Assembly (NCBI GenBank): GCA_027257055.1
Contig: JAPVLO010000056.1
Span: forward strand, 1,302,001-1,366,000
Reading direction: 5' to 3'
Length of the DNA stretch: 64,000 nt
Source: Cephalopachus bancanus
Taxonomy: Eukaryota; Chordata; Mammalia; Primates; Tarsiidae
The notes beneath the pieces were generated by a model, which saw only the letters and a list, made by a program, of their open reading frames with translations, was not told the origin of the DNA and did not search any database. Made by a program: the position numbers and the translations under genes. This document shows positions 1 through 11,507 of this stretch, in pieces. Within the stretch, counting starts at the first letter, position 1. Each line of letters opens with the position of its first letter.

Positions 1-600
1 CATTCCAAAACATTATGTATATGTGCATGGAAGAGATGTTTTAAGTGACACCAAGTGGAAATTGCTAATTACATTTCTCCCTGAATCTGCCATCATTTTA
101 AGGATTGATGTTATTTTTCCCCTCCAGCTAGCAAATTGTCATTCATTGTTCTCCTTCACTGCGATATCCTACATTTTGTGCCTCTACAAATCTTTAAAAA
201 GTTTCAAAACCTAGTTTCTCTGTTTCAGGTAATAGGAACTTGCTAATTTGAAACTTCATAGCCTTTGGAGTTTGTTTGTATTACTTTGCTCAGAAGAGGC
301 ACTAACATCATTTAGTAGCATTCATATAATTGTCTAGCATCTTGGATGATTCTTTGTTTCAGGAGTGCCAGTAATTTCTTTTCATTTAAATTTTTAATAA
401 TCTTACAGATGAATAATAATTATCTTTAAAGGAGAAACCAGTCTTTCCTTCTATTGAGTCTTCAGTGTATAGCCAAAAACCTGGGCACAGAGTTGGTGTA
501 TTATAAATATTTGTTACTTATTCTGACTTTAAGTGAAAAAATACCCATGAAATCATAGCCCTAAAGCATAAAAAGTGCTGAAAGTATGTAAAGTGTACAG
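1..600. other. Unassigned intergenic DNA
   Basis: This is AT-rich sequence with no coding signal. Around 470-530 the phrase cctgggcacagagttggtg followed by ataaatatttgttac weakly resembles the 3' end of an L2 element. It is too short and diverged to call. The 63-codon open frame near the start has no recognisable content. Confidence 0.5.
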
Positions 601-845
601 AAGGGTTAAGAATGTCATTTTCAGAGCCAGACAACCCCATGTCCAAATCCCAGTAATGCTGCTGGATAATTTTGTGACCTGGAAAGGTTAATGATATCTC
701 TAAGTCTTTGGGTTCTCACACAAAATGGCCTTGAAAAACAAATATAATAGTATCTATCTTGTACTGTTTTAATGAAAACTAAATTAGGTAATGATGTCAC
801 CCTAAGCACAATACTTAGCTCAAAGTTAACACTCAAAAATGGTAT
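600..845 (+). repeat. MIR SINE, diverged
   Basis: The order of phrases follows the MIR consensus: a 'cagagccagac' start, 'tccaaatccca', 'ttttgtgacctggaaaggtta', 'tctctaagtctttgggttctcac', 'aaaatgg', then an 'atagtatctatctt' region and a final 'gcacaatacttag'. Divergence is high, as expected for an ancient mammalian SINE. There is no coding role. Confidence 0.65.
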
Positions 846-1790
846 ATATTATGCTAATTAGCAGTAGTAATGATATTAGTATCATTAGTAGTATTAATGC
901 CGATATTAAAAAAGTAATACCTTTTGGCATCAGATCCTAATTCTGACAGCCATTAGGGTTTTTCCCATCTGTACTGAGATATACTTGACAAATTTTTAAA
1001 ATGTGTATATTTTAGGTGTACATCATGGTGTTTTCATATAAGTATACCTTGTGTAATGATTCTCATAAACTAATTAGCACATGTGTCACCTCACATAGTT
1101 ACTACTTTTTCTTTTTTGGGTGTATGACCCTTAAGATTGACTTTCTTAGCAAACTTCAAGAACACAATATGTTATTATTAACAATAGTTACCATGCTGTT
1201 TAATAGATCTCTAGAACTTATTCCTCTTTTAAGCTGAAAGCTATTAGTTCTGTGACCGATGTTACATAAAGTCCTTGGAGAAACAGATGAAAAGATGGGT
1301 TTAGATTTATAAGAGGAAAATGATTATGAAGGATAAAGATGAAGAGAACAAAAGAAGGCAGGCAATACCACTAAGGCACCCGTGAAGGAGAAGTGGGAAG
1401 GAAGGAAGCTGAGGTGGGAGCTGCAGTTCTGAGTGCAGTTCTAAGAAAGTCCTGGCCAGGCCAATGCAGCATCTCAAAGCAGATTCATAGGAATCCAGCA
1501 CTAGGCAGATATAGACTGACTCTGGTACCACTGCTGTGCTCTGTCATTGCCTAGGGGCAGTGCAAGTGAAGTGTGACCTTGGTGTAAATGCCAAGAGAGA
1601 TATGAAGGTGCAGTAGCAGCATCACCTACCTATGCATCAGCAGCAGCTTTTCTTGAATGAAAATCTGAGCAGTGCACCTCTATGCCCATCACTTGCTCTT
1701 AGGTCCATTATTCCACCTGCTAAAGTATCTGTTTGTCATTGGTGACATGAGGAACACAATAAAGACTACATGAGGGTAGTGTAAGATTTC
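846..1790. other. Unassigned, partly transcript-like DNA
   Basis: No gene or repeat family was recognised. From about 1300 to 1790 the composition is more balanced. The stretch ends with cacaataaagactac, which contains an AATAAA hexamer, so an old processed transcript is conceivable. All frames carry stops and no protein family was recognised. Confidence 0.3.
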
Positions 1791-1798
1791 ACTTAGTT

Positions 1799-2143
1799 CA
1801 GGGGTTCCCATCCCTGGGCCATGGAGGTAGCTGTTTGTGGCCTGTTAAAAACCGGGGCACAAAGGAGGAGGTGAGAAGAGGGTGAATGAGTGAAGCATCA
1901 TCTGTATTTACAGCTGCTCCACATTGCTTGCATTAACGCCTGAACTCTGCTTCCTATCAGATCTGCAGCAGCATTAGATTCTCATAAGAGTGCGAACCCT
2001 ATTGTGAAATGTGCATGTGAAGGATCTAGAAATAAAGTAATGTATTTGAATCATCCTGAAATCACCTCCCCCCCACTCCCGGTCTGTGGAAAACTGTCTT
2101 CTACGAAACTAGTCCCTGATGCCAAAAAGTTTGGAGACCGCTG
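1799..2143. mobile_element. hAT-type non-autonomous DNA transposon with 8-bp TSD
   Basis: The element begins caggggttcccatcc and ends tttggagaccgctg, which are imperfect terminal inverted repeats. It is flanked on both sides by the identical 8-mer acttagtt (1791-1798 and 2144-2151), the target-site length of hAT elements. The interior phrases 'ggcctgttaaaaaccggg' and 'gtctgtggaaaactgtcttc' match a common mammalian hAT MITE that I recognise but cannot name with certainty. It is 345 bp with no transposase, so it would have been mobilised in trans. Confidence 0.85.
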
Positions 2144-2151
2144 ACTTAGTT

Positions 2152-3221
2152 GATATGTCTGAAGTATCTGAAACATAGTCCAGTGTTCATTAAATGTTTG
2201 TTTATTTCCTTTCTCCCTAGTTTTACCTTGTCTACTTTTAGATTCCCATCCCATAATGGTAGATTCTCAATCTTGTCTGAATACTTGTAGTGTTTCAAGT
2301 TTCCATCAAATAACTTAGCATTGAAAAATCCTCTCTTACGTCTCATCATACAATCTTGGGCAAAATGTACCGGAGTTGAATTACCCAGATAATGACTCTG
2401 GCCCTCTTATTCCTTTGTCTACACAGACACCCTCAGAAAGGGAAAAAGAAGAGAAAAAATGAAAAGCAATTCATATTTGTCATTAGGTTTTTTTTTCCTT
2501 GAGGGAATAAAACTTGTGTCTCTTTGAGATTAAATACTTTATGGGAACACTATGTTTTGGATGCTTTGTCCTATTCAAGTCATCGAGAACACATTCAGGA
2601 AGTAAAACTATTTGGATCAGAAAGATGAGCTGAGTGGGGAAGAGTGCTATCTTGAGCATATCAGCATTCTCAGAAAGAAGCCCTTCTGAATTCCAGTTCA
2701 CCAATAGAGCATACAAAAGGGCAGAGGTCAAAATAATTACATATTACACATAAAAGTTGAAATACAGAAAATATAAATAATGGGATTAGAGTTCGATAGA
2801 AGAATTTTTTATAAGTTATGGCTAGCAGATATATAAATACACATAGTTTTTAAATGATTTTTATGTACATTATTTTAAAAATTGCACTTGGGAGAAACAC
2901 ACTTTGCTTTTGCCTCTGCCTTGATATAAGATATCACAAAGGTGTCATTAATATAAAACCCTTTCATGGAGAAGTTTCACTTTCCAAGCTCCAGATATAA
3001 CCAGTTTAATTTGTTATTTTCCAAATATTGCACAAGGTTGTATAATTGTCTTTAGGTGCCTTAAGTATGAACAAAATTTTCAAAGAAAATATTATTCTCT
3101 TAAGAAAGTTTATCAGTAAAGCATCTTTGTTTCCATGGTTGGTTTTAGCAAGGTTAATCTTGTCTATACTTGTTTATTTGGGATATTTATCCAAATTGTG
3201 TTGTGTTGAGATCTTTTTTGT
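2152..3221. other. Unassigned intergenic DNA
   Basis: This is AT-rich sequence with only short open frames in all six frames. No repeat family was recognised with confidence and no simple repeats stand out. Confidence 0.45.
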
Positions 3222-3396
3222 GTGAGATAGAAGAGAGAGAACACTCGGGTGTCTGTGATGCACTGTTGAAGCTCTATGTGGTCAGATTTTCCAAGAATGA
3301 ACTTCAAGACTGTCTCACTGCTTACATAAAGAAGCCAGATCATTTGGCTGCAGATTCTTTTCTAAATAGTGACACATTTAAAGTGACCAAAATATC
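3222..3396 (+). pseudogene. Coding-like stretch, gene not recognised
   Basis: About 58 open codons read like real protein, with the core CDALLKLYVVRFSKNELQD followed by CLTAYIKKPDHLAADSF. A possible splice acceptor (tttttgtgtgagatag) lies just upstream. The stretch runs directly into an Alu at about 3397. No family was recognised. It could be a relic exon, a retrocopy fragment or chance. No other exon or a poly-A tail is visible nearby. Confidence 0.25.
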
Positions 3397-3600
3397 CAGC
3401 CCGGGCAACTTGGCAAGACCTCGTCTCTACAATAAATCAAAAAGTAGCCAGGCGTGGTAGTACATGCCTGTAGTTCTGGCTACTTGGAAGACTGAGGCAG
3501 AAGGATCGCCTGAACTCTGCAGGTCCATGCTGGGGTGGCTGTGAGTGTGCTACTGCACTCCAGCCTGGGCTATGGAGTGAGACTCTGACTCAAAAAACCC
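3397..3600 (+). repeat. Alu SINE, old type, 5'-truncated
   Basis: It starts within the left monomer (agcccgggcaacttggcaag), passes through the aataaatcaaaaa linker and ends gactctgactcaaaaaa. It keeps the ancestral right-arm form ggtggctgtgagtgtgctac. No clear TSD was found. Confidence 0.8.
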
Positions 3601-4069
3601 CTAAAAATACAATGCATAATATAATGAGCATCCATGTATCTCTACAGCCCAACGTTGCCAAATCTTCACATTTTGCTATGATTGCATCACACCATTTCTA
3701 AGATGACACTGAAAGTCAGAGCTAGAGTTGTAGTCTCCTGTGATACCCTTCTTCATTACATTCAATCCTGTCCTCCCAAGAAGTATCCAATGTCCTGATT
3801 TTAATGAACATCATTCCCATATGTATTTTTGTCTTTCTGCTATATATGGACTACTGTATGTCTAAAAGCAATTCATGATATTTTCCGGGTTTTAAAATGT
3901 ATATAAAAGCTATAGTATATATGTCCAACTGAGATTTATTTTTGTGTGTGGTGTGAGATGAAATAAAACTTCTAATTTTTTTTACAAATGCATAATTAAT
4001 AATCCCACCTCTTCTCCATGTATATATTATAATCCTTCCTAGCTTCTTTTATAGATTTGTTTAGGCATT
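3601..4069 (-). repeat. Possible old LINE-like sequence
   Basis: Phrases such as 'gcccaacgttgccaaatcttcac' and 'tcattcccatatgtatttttgtc' resemble sequence often found in the 3' parts of old LINEs read in antisense. The call rests on pattern memory only. Confidence 0.3.
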
Positions 4070-4580
4070 TTAAAAAAATTTATTTTTGTATCAGCTGTGA
4101 TAAGTTATGTTTTTTTAGGAAATGTTCCATTTCTTCTACATTTTCAAACTCATTGACAAAAAGCTGTTCATAGGTTAGCTCTAATATTTTTTATTTTCTG
4201 TTATTTTTATAGTATGTCCACTCTTCAGACTCTTAAGACCTATGATTAACTTTGTCTTCAACTTTGTGTCATGACTAACTTCTCCAGAGGCTTTTTTATT
4301 AAATTTATTTTTTATAATGAAAAACAGCTTTCTGTTTGAATAATCCTCTCTAATATAACTTTGTTTATATTTCTTTAAATTCTATTTGCATACTTCTTAT
4401 TTCTGTCTTTGGATTCCCATTGAGTTCACATTTTTACAATTTTTTCAATGTATTGGGTATTAAGCCTGTCATTTTAGTTTTCAGACTTTTAAAATATAAT
4501 ACAACAAATTAAAGTTATAAACTTTTCTCTAATTACTGCTTTAGCCAATTTCTACTAGCTTTGACATTATCATTTGCAAA
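4070..4580 (-). repeat. Old L1 (L1M-type) ORF2 fragment
   Basis: Antisense phrases typical of the reverse-transcriptase part of old L1s appear in order: 'cattgacaaaaagctgttcatag', 'gaaaaacagctttctgtttgaat', and 'aattactgctttagcc'. The fragment is riddled with indels and has no open frame. Confidence 0.5.
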
Positions 4581-4589
4581 ATTTATTTT

Positions 4590-5220
4590 CTTTGGTGGAG
4601 TGGTAAAAGGTGATGGACAGAAATAAATAAGTAAAATATATTTTATAGGTGATAAGTGCTATAAAATATGTGTAAGCTAAGGGGATAGGAATGCTGGGGT
4701 AGAGATGAGGTTTTGCAATTTTAAATAAAACGTTTAGCAAGTGTTCATTCACAAAATGATTTTGTGCAAAAAACTTGAGGAAAATGAATAAAAAGACCCT
4801 TGCAAATACCTGGGGAAAGAGCATACAACAAGAGGAAACTTCAATTTCAAAAGCTCTGTGGTAGAAGCATGGCTAAAATATTTGAGAAATAGCAAGGAAG
4901 CAGATATGGCTAGAGTAGACTGGCCAAGGGAAAGAATAAAAGGAAAGTATTCTGAGAATTAACAGGGGACATATTATATAGGGCTATACACGCTGTTTTA
5001 AGTAATTTTACCATTAATGAGGCAGAAAACCATTGGAAACTTTTAAGCAGAGGATTGACGGAACCTGACTTTTATTTTTTTCAGTTTCAAATGTTGAGTG
5101 CAGACGCTAGGGGCAAGGACAGAATCAGGGAAGTCAGGTAAGAAGCTATGAAAATGTGCCTGGCAAATAATGGTGGTGGGTCAGATTGCAGTCACACTGG
5201 TGAGTGAAATTAGTGAAAAA
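4590..5220 (-). repeat. L2 LINE, 3' half
   Basis: The plus strand reads as antisense L2: 'gataagtgctataaaatatg', then 'aagcagatatggctagag', 'aggcagaaaaccattggaaac', 'ttttaagcagaggattgacg', and 'aatggtggtgg'. The order matches the reverse of the L2 ORF2 3' end. It interrupts or abuts old L1 sequence on both sides. Confidence 0.65.
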
Positions 5221-6180
5221 AAGTAATAATTTCTCCTATTGTCTTTCAAATATTACTCTCCTACCATTTCTGTTTATGTTGTTATCATTTTGAATTCCAT
5301 CTTCCATGTCTTCTAACTTTCAAAAATGTTTATCTCTCTGTACTTGGTAATTTCTTCAGGCCTATTTTCTATTTCACTAATTATTTCTTCAGCTCATGTA
5401 AGCTACTTTTTTTGCTCTATTTTGATTTTTAATATCAAACTGAATTTTTTATTTATATATTCTTTCTTAAGTACATCTTTTTAATGATGTCCTCTTTCTC
5501 TCATATATATGGTTTATTTTTTATGTCTTTATCCATATTATTTATATTTATTTAACAGTGTCTGTCTATTATCTGAAGTTCCTGGAGGTCAGCTTCTATT
5601 GTCTATTGGTCTGTTGCCTATCTCTAATAGTTGCTTCATCATGAACTATGTAATTTTTCTTCATGGGCTACTTTTCAGTGGGGATTTAATTTGTAAAACA
5701 TTTTGCAATCTTGTGTGAGGGTGTATCCTGTCAGATGAATTTGTACTTACTTCTTTCTGGAACCTCAAAATAATAGCTGTATGTAATCTCCTTCATAATA
5801 TTTCTTAGTTTAGTTTTTCAGATCACTCATATAGTATCAATTCAAGCTTCAAATTCAGTGCAACAAGTCTTTGATAACAAATCATCAGCAATGATAACTT
5901 TGCTTCTGTGGTTAGGCAGACAAACAAATTTTATTCATGACTTCCTATAATAATACATAGAAACTTTTAAATCCTCTACTTTTTTTTTTTTTTTTTTTTT
6001 GCCCTTGGAAAACTCTTACTCTGTGGGTAGACTTCAGTTATGCATCCTTTTATTTTGAACACTTCAGGTCTAATGTCTCATTCTTTGTCTATATAGGTTC
6101 CTAAAAGTCAAAACCTTTGTTAGTCCCAGAGTCTTCTTATGAGCTTATTTAATTCCTGTTGATTTTCCTTTCTTGCCAGC
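5221..6180 (-). repeat. Old L1 (L1M-type) 5' region
   Basis: Plus-strand phrases match the antisense of the 5' part of old mammalian L1s: 'tttctatttcactaattatttcttc', 'gaagttcctggaggtcagcttctattgtc', and 'catgggctacttttcag'. A poly-T run lies at about 5982-6000. It is probably part of the same old L1 as the 4070 fragment, split by L2. Confidence 0.45.
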
Positions 6181-6399
6181 TCAGGTATGCCTTTAAATGA
6201 TATTTGTTGTGCTCTAAGGAGCTGCTTAATGAGATATGTTGACAGATATGGACAAAGAACTATTTGGCCCTTTCTGGTTTCATATTTATTACTCATTTAT
6301 TTATTCATACTGGCTTCACAACTTGACCAAATTGGCAAATTATTTCTTTGCTTCTGCTGTTTTTTTTTTCCTTTCTTCCTTCTAGATTTTTTTCCCTTG

Positions 6400-6720
6400 C
6401 TACTGTTAACTCCATATATGACCCATACATTAAGGCCCATATTAAATGTTACTCCTTTCAGGAAGCCTTCTTTCACTTGCCAATGGACATAATATTCTCT
6501 CCCTTGATATCTTATTGGCATCTCTTCCTTAACACCTATTGACTTTCATCTCTATTCTGCCTTGTTGTGCTCTTACCTTCCCCAACTCCACCCTGTCCCT
6601 AGCATTAGGCTGGAAACTTTCAACCCAGGACAAGATATATGGTTGAATCATTTTTTGTATCTATCCCAGGGATAGCACTATGTCTTTCAAGTCTGAGAGC
6701 ATTTTAAACAAAATTGAATT
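6400..6720 (+). repeat. L2 LINE, 3' end
   Basis: The sequence 'aaatgttactcctttcaggaagccttctttcac' followed by 'gacaagatatatgg' and 'gggatagcactatg' follows the L2 3' end order (protein C-terminus, then 3' UTR). It is strongly diverged. Confidence 0.5.
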
Positions 6721-6869
6721 GAAGCAGAGTTTCAAATAGAAGCTTTAATATAAACATATATGAATGAGATTGGTATATCCAGTGAACACTTAGATTAGAT
6801 GTCTGTAAATCTATTCCAATTTTAAGACCTGATAAAATATTAATAGCCTAAATGGTTAAACCTATTGTT

Positions 6870-7020
6870 TCTCAGGCACTTTTCTAGGTGCTTTACTTAT
6901 GAAATCTCTAGCCCTCTTAACAAGTCAGCAAAACAGATGAGGTTAAAGTAGTTGCTTAAGATCAGAGATAGTAAGAAGCACAGCTGAGATTTGGATCTAG
7001 ACCTATCTGGCTTCCAAAGA
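6870..7020 (-). repeat. MIR SINE
   Basis: The plus strand reads as reverse MIR: 'caggcacttttctaggtgctttac', 'aaacagatgaggttaaagtagttgcttaag', 'cagctgagatttggatctagacc'. Confidence 0.6.
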
Positions 7021-7633
7021 CAACAAAAGGCAAACGTACATAAATGCTCAAGTAGAAAAACAATATGCTTTAGTTAAAATAAAGTATTGTTTATTCTATG
7101 TAGATGATCAGGGATGGTGAACTGAAGTCGATGTTGGAATGATGCCACTCGCTTGTTAAGGCACGATTCCAGTGTCTCCTCTTCTGGGAAGAACTGACTC
7201 CTACTGCCCCCCACCTCCCGGTGTCTTCCTGCCTGGTATCCTCAATATTCTCGTATTTATCACAATTGTTGCACTTTAATAGCTTGACTTTAAGAGTTGG
7301 CTTAAGAGATTCTCTCCAAGTGAGACAAAGATTGACTTGAGAAGATAAATTTTACTTATTTTTCACTCTGTTTTTCAAGTTATTCCTGTAGGATATTAAT
7401 GTGTTTCTTTTTTTGAAGAAGAAGAAACATTGTACTACCTTTATTTGAGATATAAAGTAAAAATATATGACTCTTTCTCACACTTGCAGGATTTGCAAAT
7501 GCAGCTTTAAACATTATGGTATACAAACAATACCTAAAATGTAAGAATTGCCGGAACAATGGTGCTTCATATTCTGTCTGTATCCACAGTGTTGAGGATA
7601 GCTTTTGTAGATCAAGAAAATCTGCAAAAATGT

Positions 7634-7649
7634 CCCAAGTTACATTTTC
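7634..7649. repeat. L1 target-site duplication, left copy
   Basis: cccaagttacattttc here is repeated exactly at 9518-9533 and brackets the inverted L1 between them. In L1 orientation the 5' junction reads tt|gaaaa, close to the L1 endonuclease preference. Confidence 0.85.
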
Positions 7650-9517
7650 TTTTTAAAATTTAAAAAAATTTTTTTAAATTTTTATTATTTTAAAGATGTG
7701 GGATACAATTCAGGGTTAGGTATACAAATGGTCATTGTACAGGTAAAGTTTGGGCCTTACTTTGGTCACCACTTCACCTGGTTTCAGGTCAGTTACCCTT
7801 ATTGATGAAGTATGCCTCTGGCTGTTTCCCACTACTGTCAATCCCTTTCTTATAGTATTATAATTGTTCAGGGTCCACTTATAATTGAGAACATGTGGTA
7901 CCCAGTTCTTTGTTTCTGTGATAGATCACTCAGTATTTAGACTGTAAGTCCATCCAAGTTGCTGCAAAATTCATAATTTTGTCCTTCCTTATGGCTGTAT
8001 GATATTCCATCATGTTTATAAATCACATTTTTTTATCCAGTCCTCTTTTAATAGGCATGTTTTTCAACGGTTCCATGGTTTTGCTATTGTGAACAATGCT
8101 GCAATAAAAATGCATGTGCAAGTATCTTTTTCATGGAGTGATTTGAGTTCCTTCAGGCATATTCTCTGAAGGGAGATTACCTGGCAGTTTCCTACTACTG
8201 CCAATCCCTTTCTTATAGTATTATGATAATTGTTCAAGGTCCGCTTATGAGTGAGAACATATGGTTTTCTAAGGTTCTTATAGTTTGAGGTTTTACATTT
8301 AGGTCTTTGATTTGTTTAGAGTTGATTTTTGTGTATGGTGATAGGTAGGGGTCTTGTTTTAATCTTCTGCATGTGGTCAACCAGTTTTCACAGCACTATT
8401 TACTGAATACGTTCTCCTCTCCCCAGTAGTTGTTGGTGGAGGCTTTGTTGAAGATGAATTGGTTGAGAAATTGAGGTTTTGCTTCCAGATCTCTATCCTG
8501 TTCCATTGATCTATATGCCTGTTCTTGCACCAATACCAGGCTGTTTTGATTATTGTAGCCTTACAATAAAGTTTTAAGTCTGGAAGTCCTGCTTTGTTTC
8601 TTTTGCTGAGGATTGTTTTGGGTATTCATGGTCATTTATGTTTCTATATGAATATCTGTGTTGCCCAGGTCTGAGAATAATGCTGCTAGTAATTTAATGG
8701 ATATTGCATTAAATCTGTATATTGCATTATCCACCATGACAAAGTAGGCTTAATCTCAGGGATGCAGGATTTGTTCAACACTGCAAGATCATAAATGTAA
8801 TTAAATATATCAACAGAGGTAAAAATAGGAATCACATGATTATATCATCAGACGCTGAAAATGGTTTTGATAAAAATCTACCAGCCCTTCTTGATAAAAA
8901 CCCTTGAACATGTAGGCACAGAGGAAACATACTTCAAAATAGTAAGAGTCATCTATGATAAACTCACAACCAACATATTGCTAGCCAGACAAAAAATTAG
9001 AAGCATTTCCTCTGAAAATCGGAACAAGACAAGGCTGCCCAATTTCACCCCTCCTGTTTAACATAGTGTTGGAAGTCCTAGCTAGAGCAATCAGACAAGA
9101 GAAGGAAACAAGGGGCATCCAAATAGTAAAAGAGAAAGTCAAGTTATTCCTCTTTGCTGACAATATGATTCTTTATTTTGAAAATCCAAGAGAATTTGTT
9201 AAAAACGTTCTTGCACTGATAAAAGACTTTGACAAAATCCCAGAGCACAAAATCAGCATGCAAAAGACAGTCACATTCTTATACACCAACAACAAGCAGG
9301 CAGAATACCAAGTAAAAAGCACAATCCCATTCACAATAGCAACAACAACAACAAAAAAATGAAATACCTTGGCATCTTCCTAACCAGAGAAGTGAAAGAC
9401 CTTTATAATTAAAACTGCAAAACACTGCTCAAAGAAATAAAAGATGACACAAACAAATGGAAAAATATTCCATGCTCATGGATCTGAAGAATCAACATTG
9501 TTAAGTTGTCCATCCTA
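7650..9517 (-). mobile_element. L1 with 5' inversion (twin priming), 5'-truncated
   Basis: From 7650 to about 8727 the L1 reads on the minus strand: poly-A tail (T-rich at the left), 3' UTR, then the end of ORF2 backwards. From about 8728 to 9517 the strand flips: plus-strand ORF2 reverse-transcriptase sequence appears, including the frames [15 protein letters not shown] and a FADN version of the FADD motif. The plus part ends at 'catcctaccc' and the minus part begins with the L1 sequence that should follow it, so the two halves meet at one L1 coordinate. Exact 16-bp TSDs flank the whole. Stops and frameshifts make it inactive. Confidence 0.9.
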
Positions 9518-9533
9518 CCCAAGTTACATTTTC

Positions 9534-10234
9534 AACAACACAAATTTAGAGATGTGACAACCTATGTTACATAACTCATTCCCTTAGTCTTTAGTTTCTG
9601 CTTACTATTTTAAAGTTTATACTATAAATCAGCATTTTATATTCCCCTATCAACTCAACTAGATTTAAATCCTACTTTTCCATGAAAGAAAGGTTGACGA
9701 CTTTAGACAGTCAGTGTAGCAAACACATATTTTATCTCATTACTGTCTTCCTGCCCCTCCCGTCATCTTCTCATCAGTCTTAGCTGAACTGAGACATATA
9801 AAATGGAAACACATCATATGAGTGAGATATTGCACTGTCAAAATAAATCATGAAGAAAACTGAAGAAGTATACCTCCATCAAAAAAGTGAAGTATGTTGT
9901 ATGCACTCAACAATTACCCTCAAATTAAACATTCTAGTGAAAAGTTGGATTCAAACAAGAGCCAGACTGTTAGGAAAAAAACAAACAGAATACATTTCAT
10001 TTGACTTAAAATTATTAAGAAAAGTACCAGGAGTTATATCCTATTCCATTTTCAAGTTTCTTTTGATCACTGACAGGCATTAAATTCAGATGTAACAACT
10101 TGGTCTTCTGGAGAGAAAATTACACTTATCTAAAAATCTCATTCCATTACTTTAGCACTAAAGTACAAAAGTCTATAAAACCAATGTGTTCCTGTACATC
10201 ATGTCTGTACTTTTAAGAGTATGGCTTTATACTG
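9534..10234. other. Unassigned intergenic DNA
   Basis: No gene or confident repeat was found. A 77-codon open frame near 9850-10083 has no recognisable motif. Confidence 0.4.
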
Positions 10235-11122
10235 TGTAGGAATTTGAGAACCACGTTGAAAGGAGGGACCCTGATAAACTTAGAATAAACTTAGTTCACA
10301 TTTTGCCTCAGCATAACCATTTTTGCTTTGCTTTGAATTCAGCACAGGTTAGACATAGACAGATACATTGCCAATAGGCAGATTTTAGGAAGCTTTCAGA
10401 TATTTCACTGCAGGCCAAGCTGGCAGCCTACCTTACCCCCTTGGCAAATCTCCATCAGATGCAAGACAAGAACAGAACAACCTTTCAACTCATGATTTAG
10501 CATAATAATCTCTAAGAAACTTTCAGTTTCCTTGTCAAAAAGCAGAAGGTCAAAGATCAACCTTTAGCTGGCCAAAGCCATAGAAATGATAATAAGACCA
10601 ACATTTTGCTACAAAAGTTTGTGGATTGGAAATGTCTGACAAGTATCTTGCAGGAAAAGTCCCTTCCCTTGTTTCCTCCCATCTAGCCCACCACCAAGGT
10701 ATCAATCATGTGACTAACACACTCATCAGCCTGCTACTCGTCAGTCACCTGACATCAGTACCCGCCCTTACCTGCCCCTTTGTGATGATGTGGAGCAGAC
10801 CATCACACAATCACCTTAGTGAACTTCCTCCATTAAAGGGAAGGATTAAAAGGACTCAACCTTGAGTTGTCAGTGACCATAGCCTTGCTTCACAATGGTG
10901 TGGCCATGTGCTCTTTGAGCTATGGCCAGGCCATGTTTCCTGGGTTAGATTCCTCTCCCCTGCTTTGGGGAGGTGAATTTCCTCTTTCTCTCTCTCTTTC
11001 TAATTTAGGTTTTAAAATACACTATGTTTTTGAATCTAACTTCTGTGCAATTATTTGCATCTTTCATGCGGCATCAGATTGTACACCAGACACCCCCCCC
11101 CTGTCGCAGGCCTGACCTAACA
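10235..11122 (+). mobile_element. Probable endogenous retrovirus LTR (ERV1-like)
   Basis: The segment begins tgtaggaatttgag and ends gacctaaca, so it has TG...CA limits over about 890 bp. It contains a TATA-like ggattaaaagg near 10845 with a pyrimidine-rich stretch downstream, as in a U3-R-U5 layout. Immediately after it lies a tRNA-Thr-like primer site. No second LTR, gag, pol or env sequence is seen, so only one LTR plus a short leader remains. It could be misread unique DNA, but limits and primer site agree. Confidence 0.55.
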
Positions 11123-11125
11123 ATC

Positions 11126-11143
11126 TGGAGGCCCCCACTAGGT
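11126..11143 (+). promoter_or_regulatory. Retroviral primer-binding-site relic, tRNA-Thr-like
   Basis: tggaggcccccactaggt resembles the 18-nt complement of a tRNA-Thr 3' end (TGGAGGCCCC...). It lies 3 nt after the LTR-like CA end, where a primer site belongs. Confidence 0.5.
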
Positions 11144-11507
11144 GTGTGAAGCAAATCCAGTATTTATGTACACATGTAATCCCAAGCATGTATGGGGTCT
11201 GCTAGGTCCTTCTGGGGAAGCAGGGGCTGTCATGCATGCGAGTGGCAGCATCAATAGTATTTACATACTGTCCAGATACAACCTTTGATGATGCATATAT
11301 TTGATAAAAATGAGAAAACAGATTCATTGCAGAGTATATGTTCCATTTTTATAGCATGAGAACAGTACAATCAACTGTTTATTCTGCAGTAACTCACATC
11401 AATTATTAAGAATTTCTGTGATGTGCACAGATGGCACATTCGGTCTTATTGTCCACATAACTCAAATATGATCTCTGCCCAAGTTCCATGTCTTTGGCTT
11501 TGATAGT
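11144..11507. other. Unassigned DNA between ERV leader and L1
   Basis: No retroviral coding sequence was recognised. In reverse it contains gcagaataaacag, so it could hold remaining MPPE1-pseudogene 3' UTR displaced by the neighbouring L1. This is unproven. Confidence 0.3.

Noticed and set aside
6187..6492. 101-codon hydrophobic frame as a small membrane protein
   Set aside because: It overlaps poly-T and L2-like 3' sequence. The hydrophobicity comes from T-rich codons.
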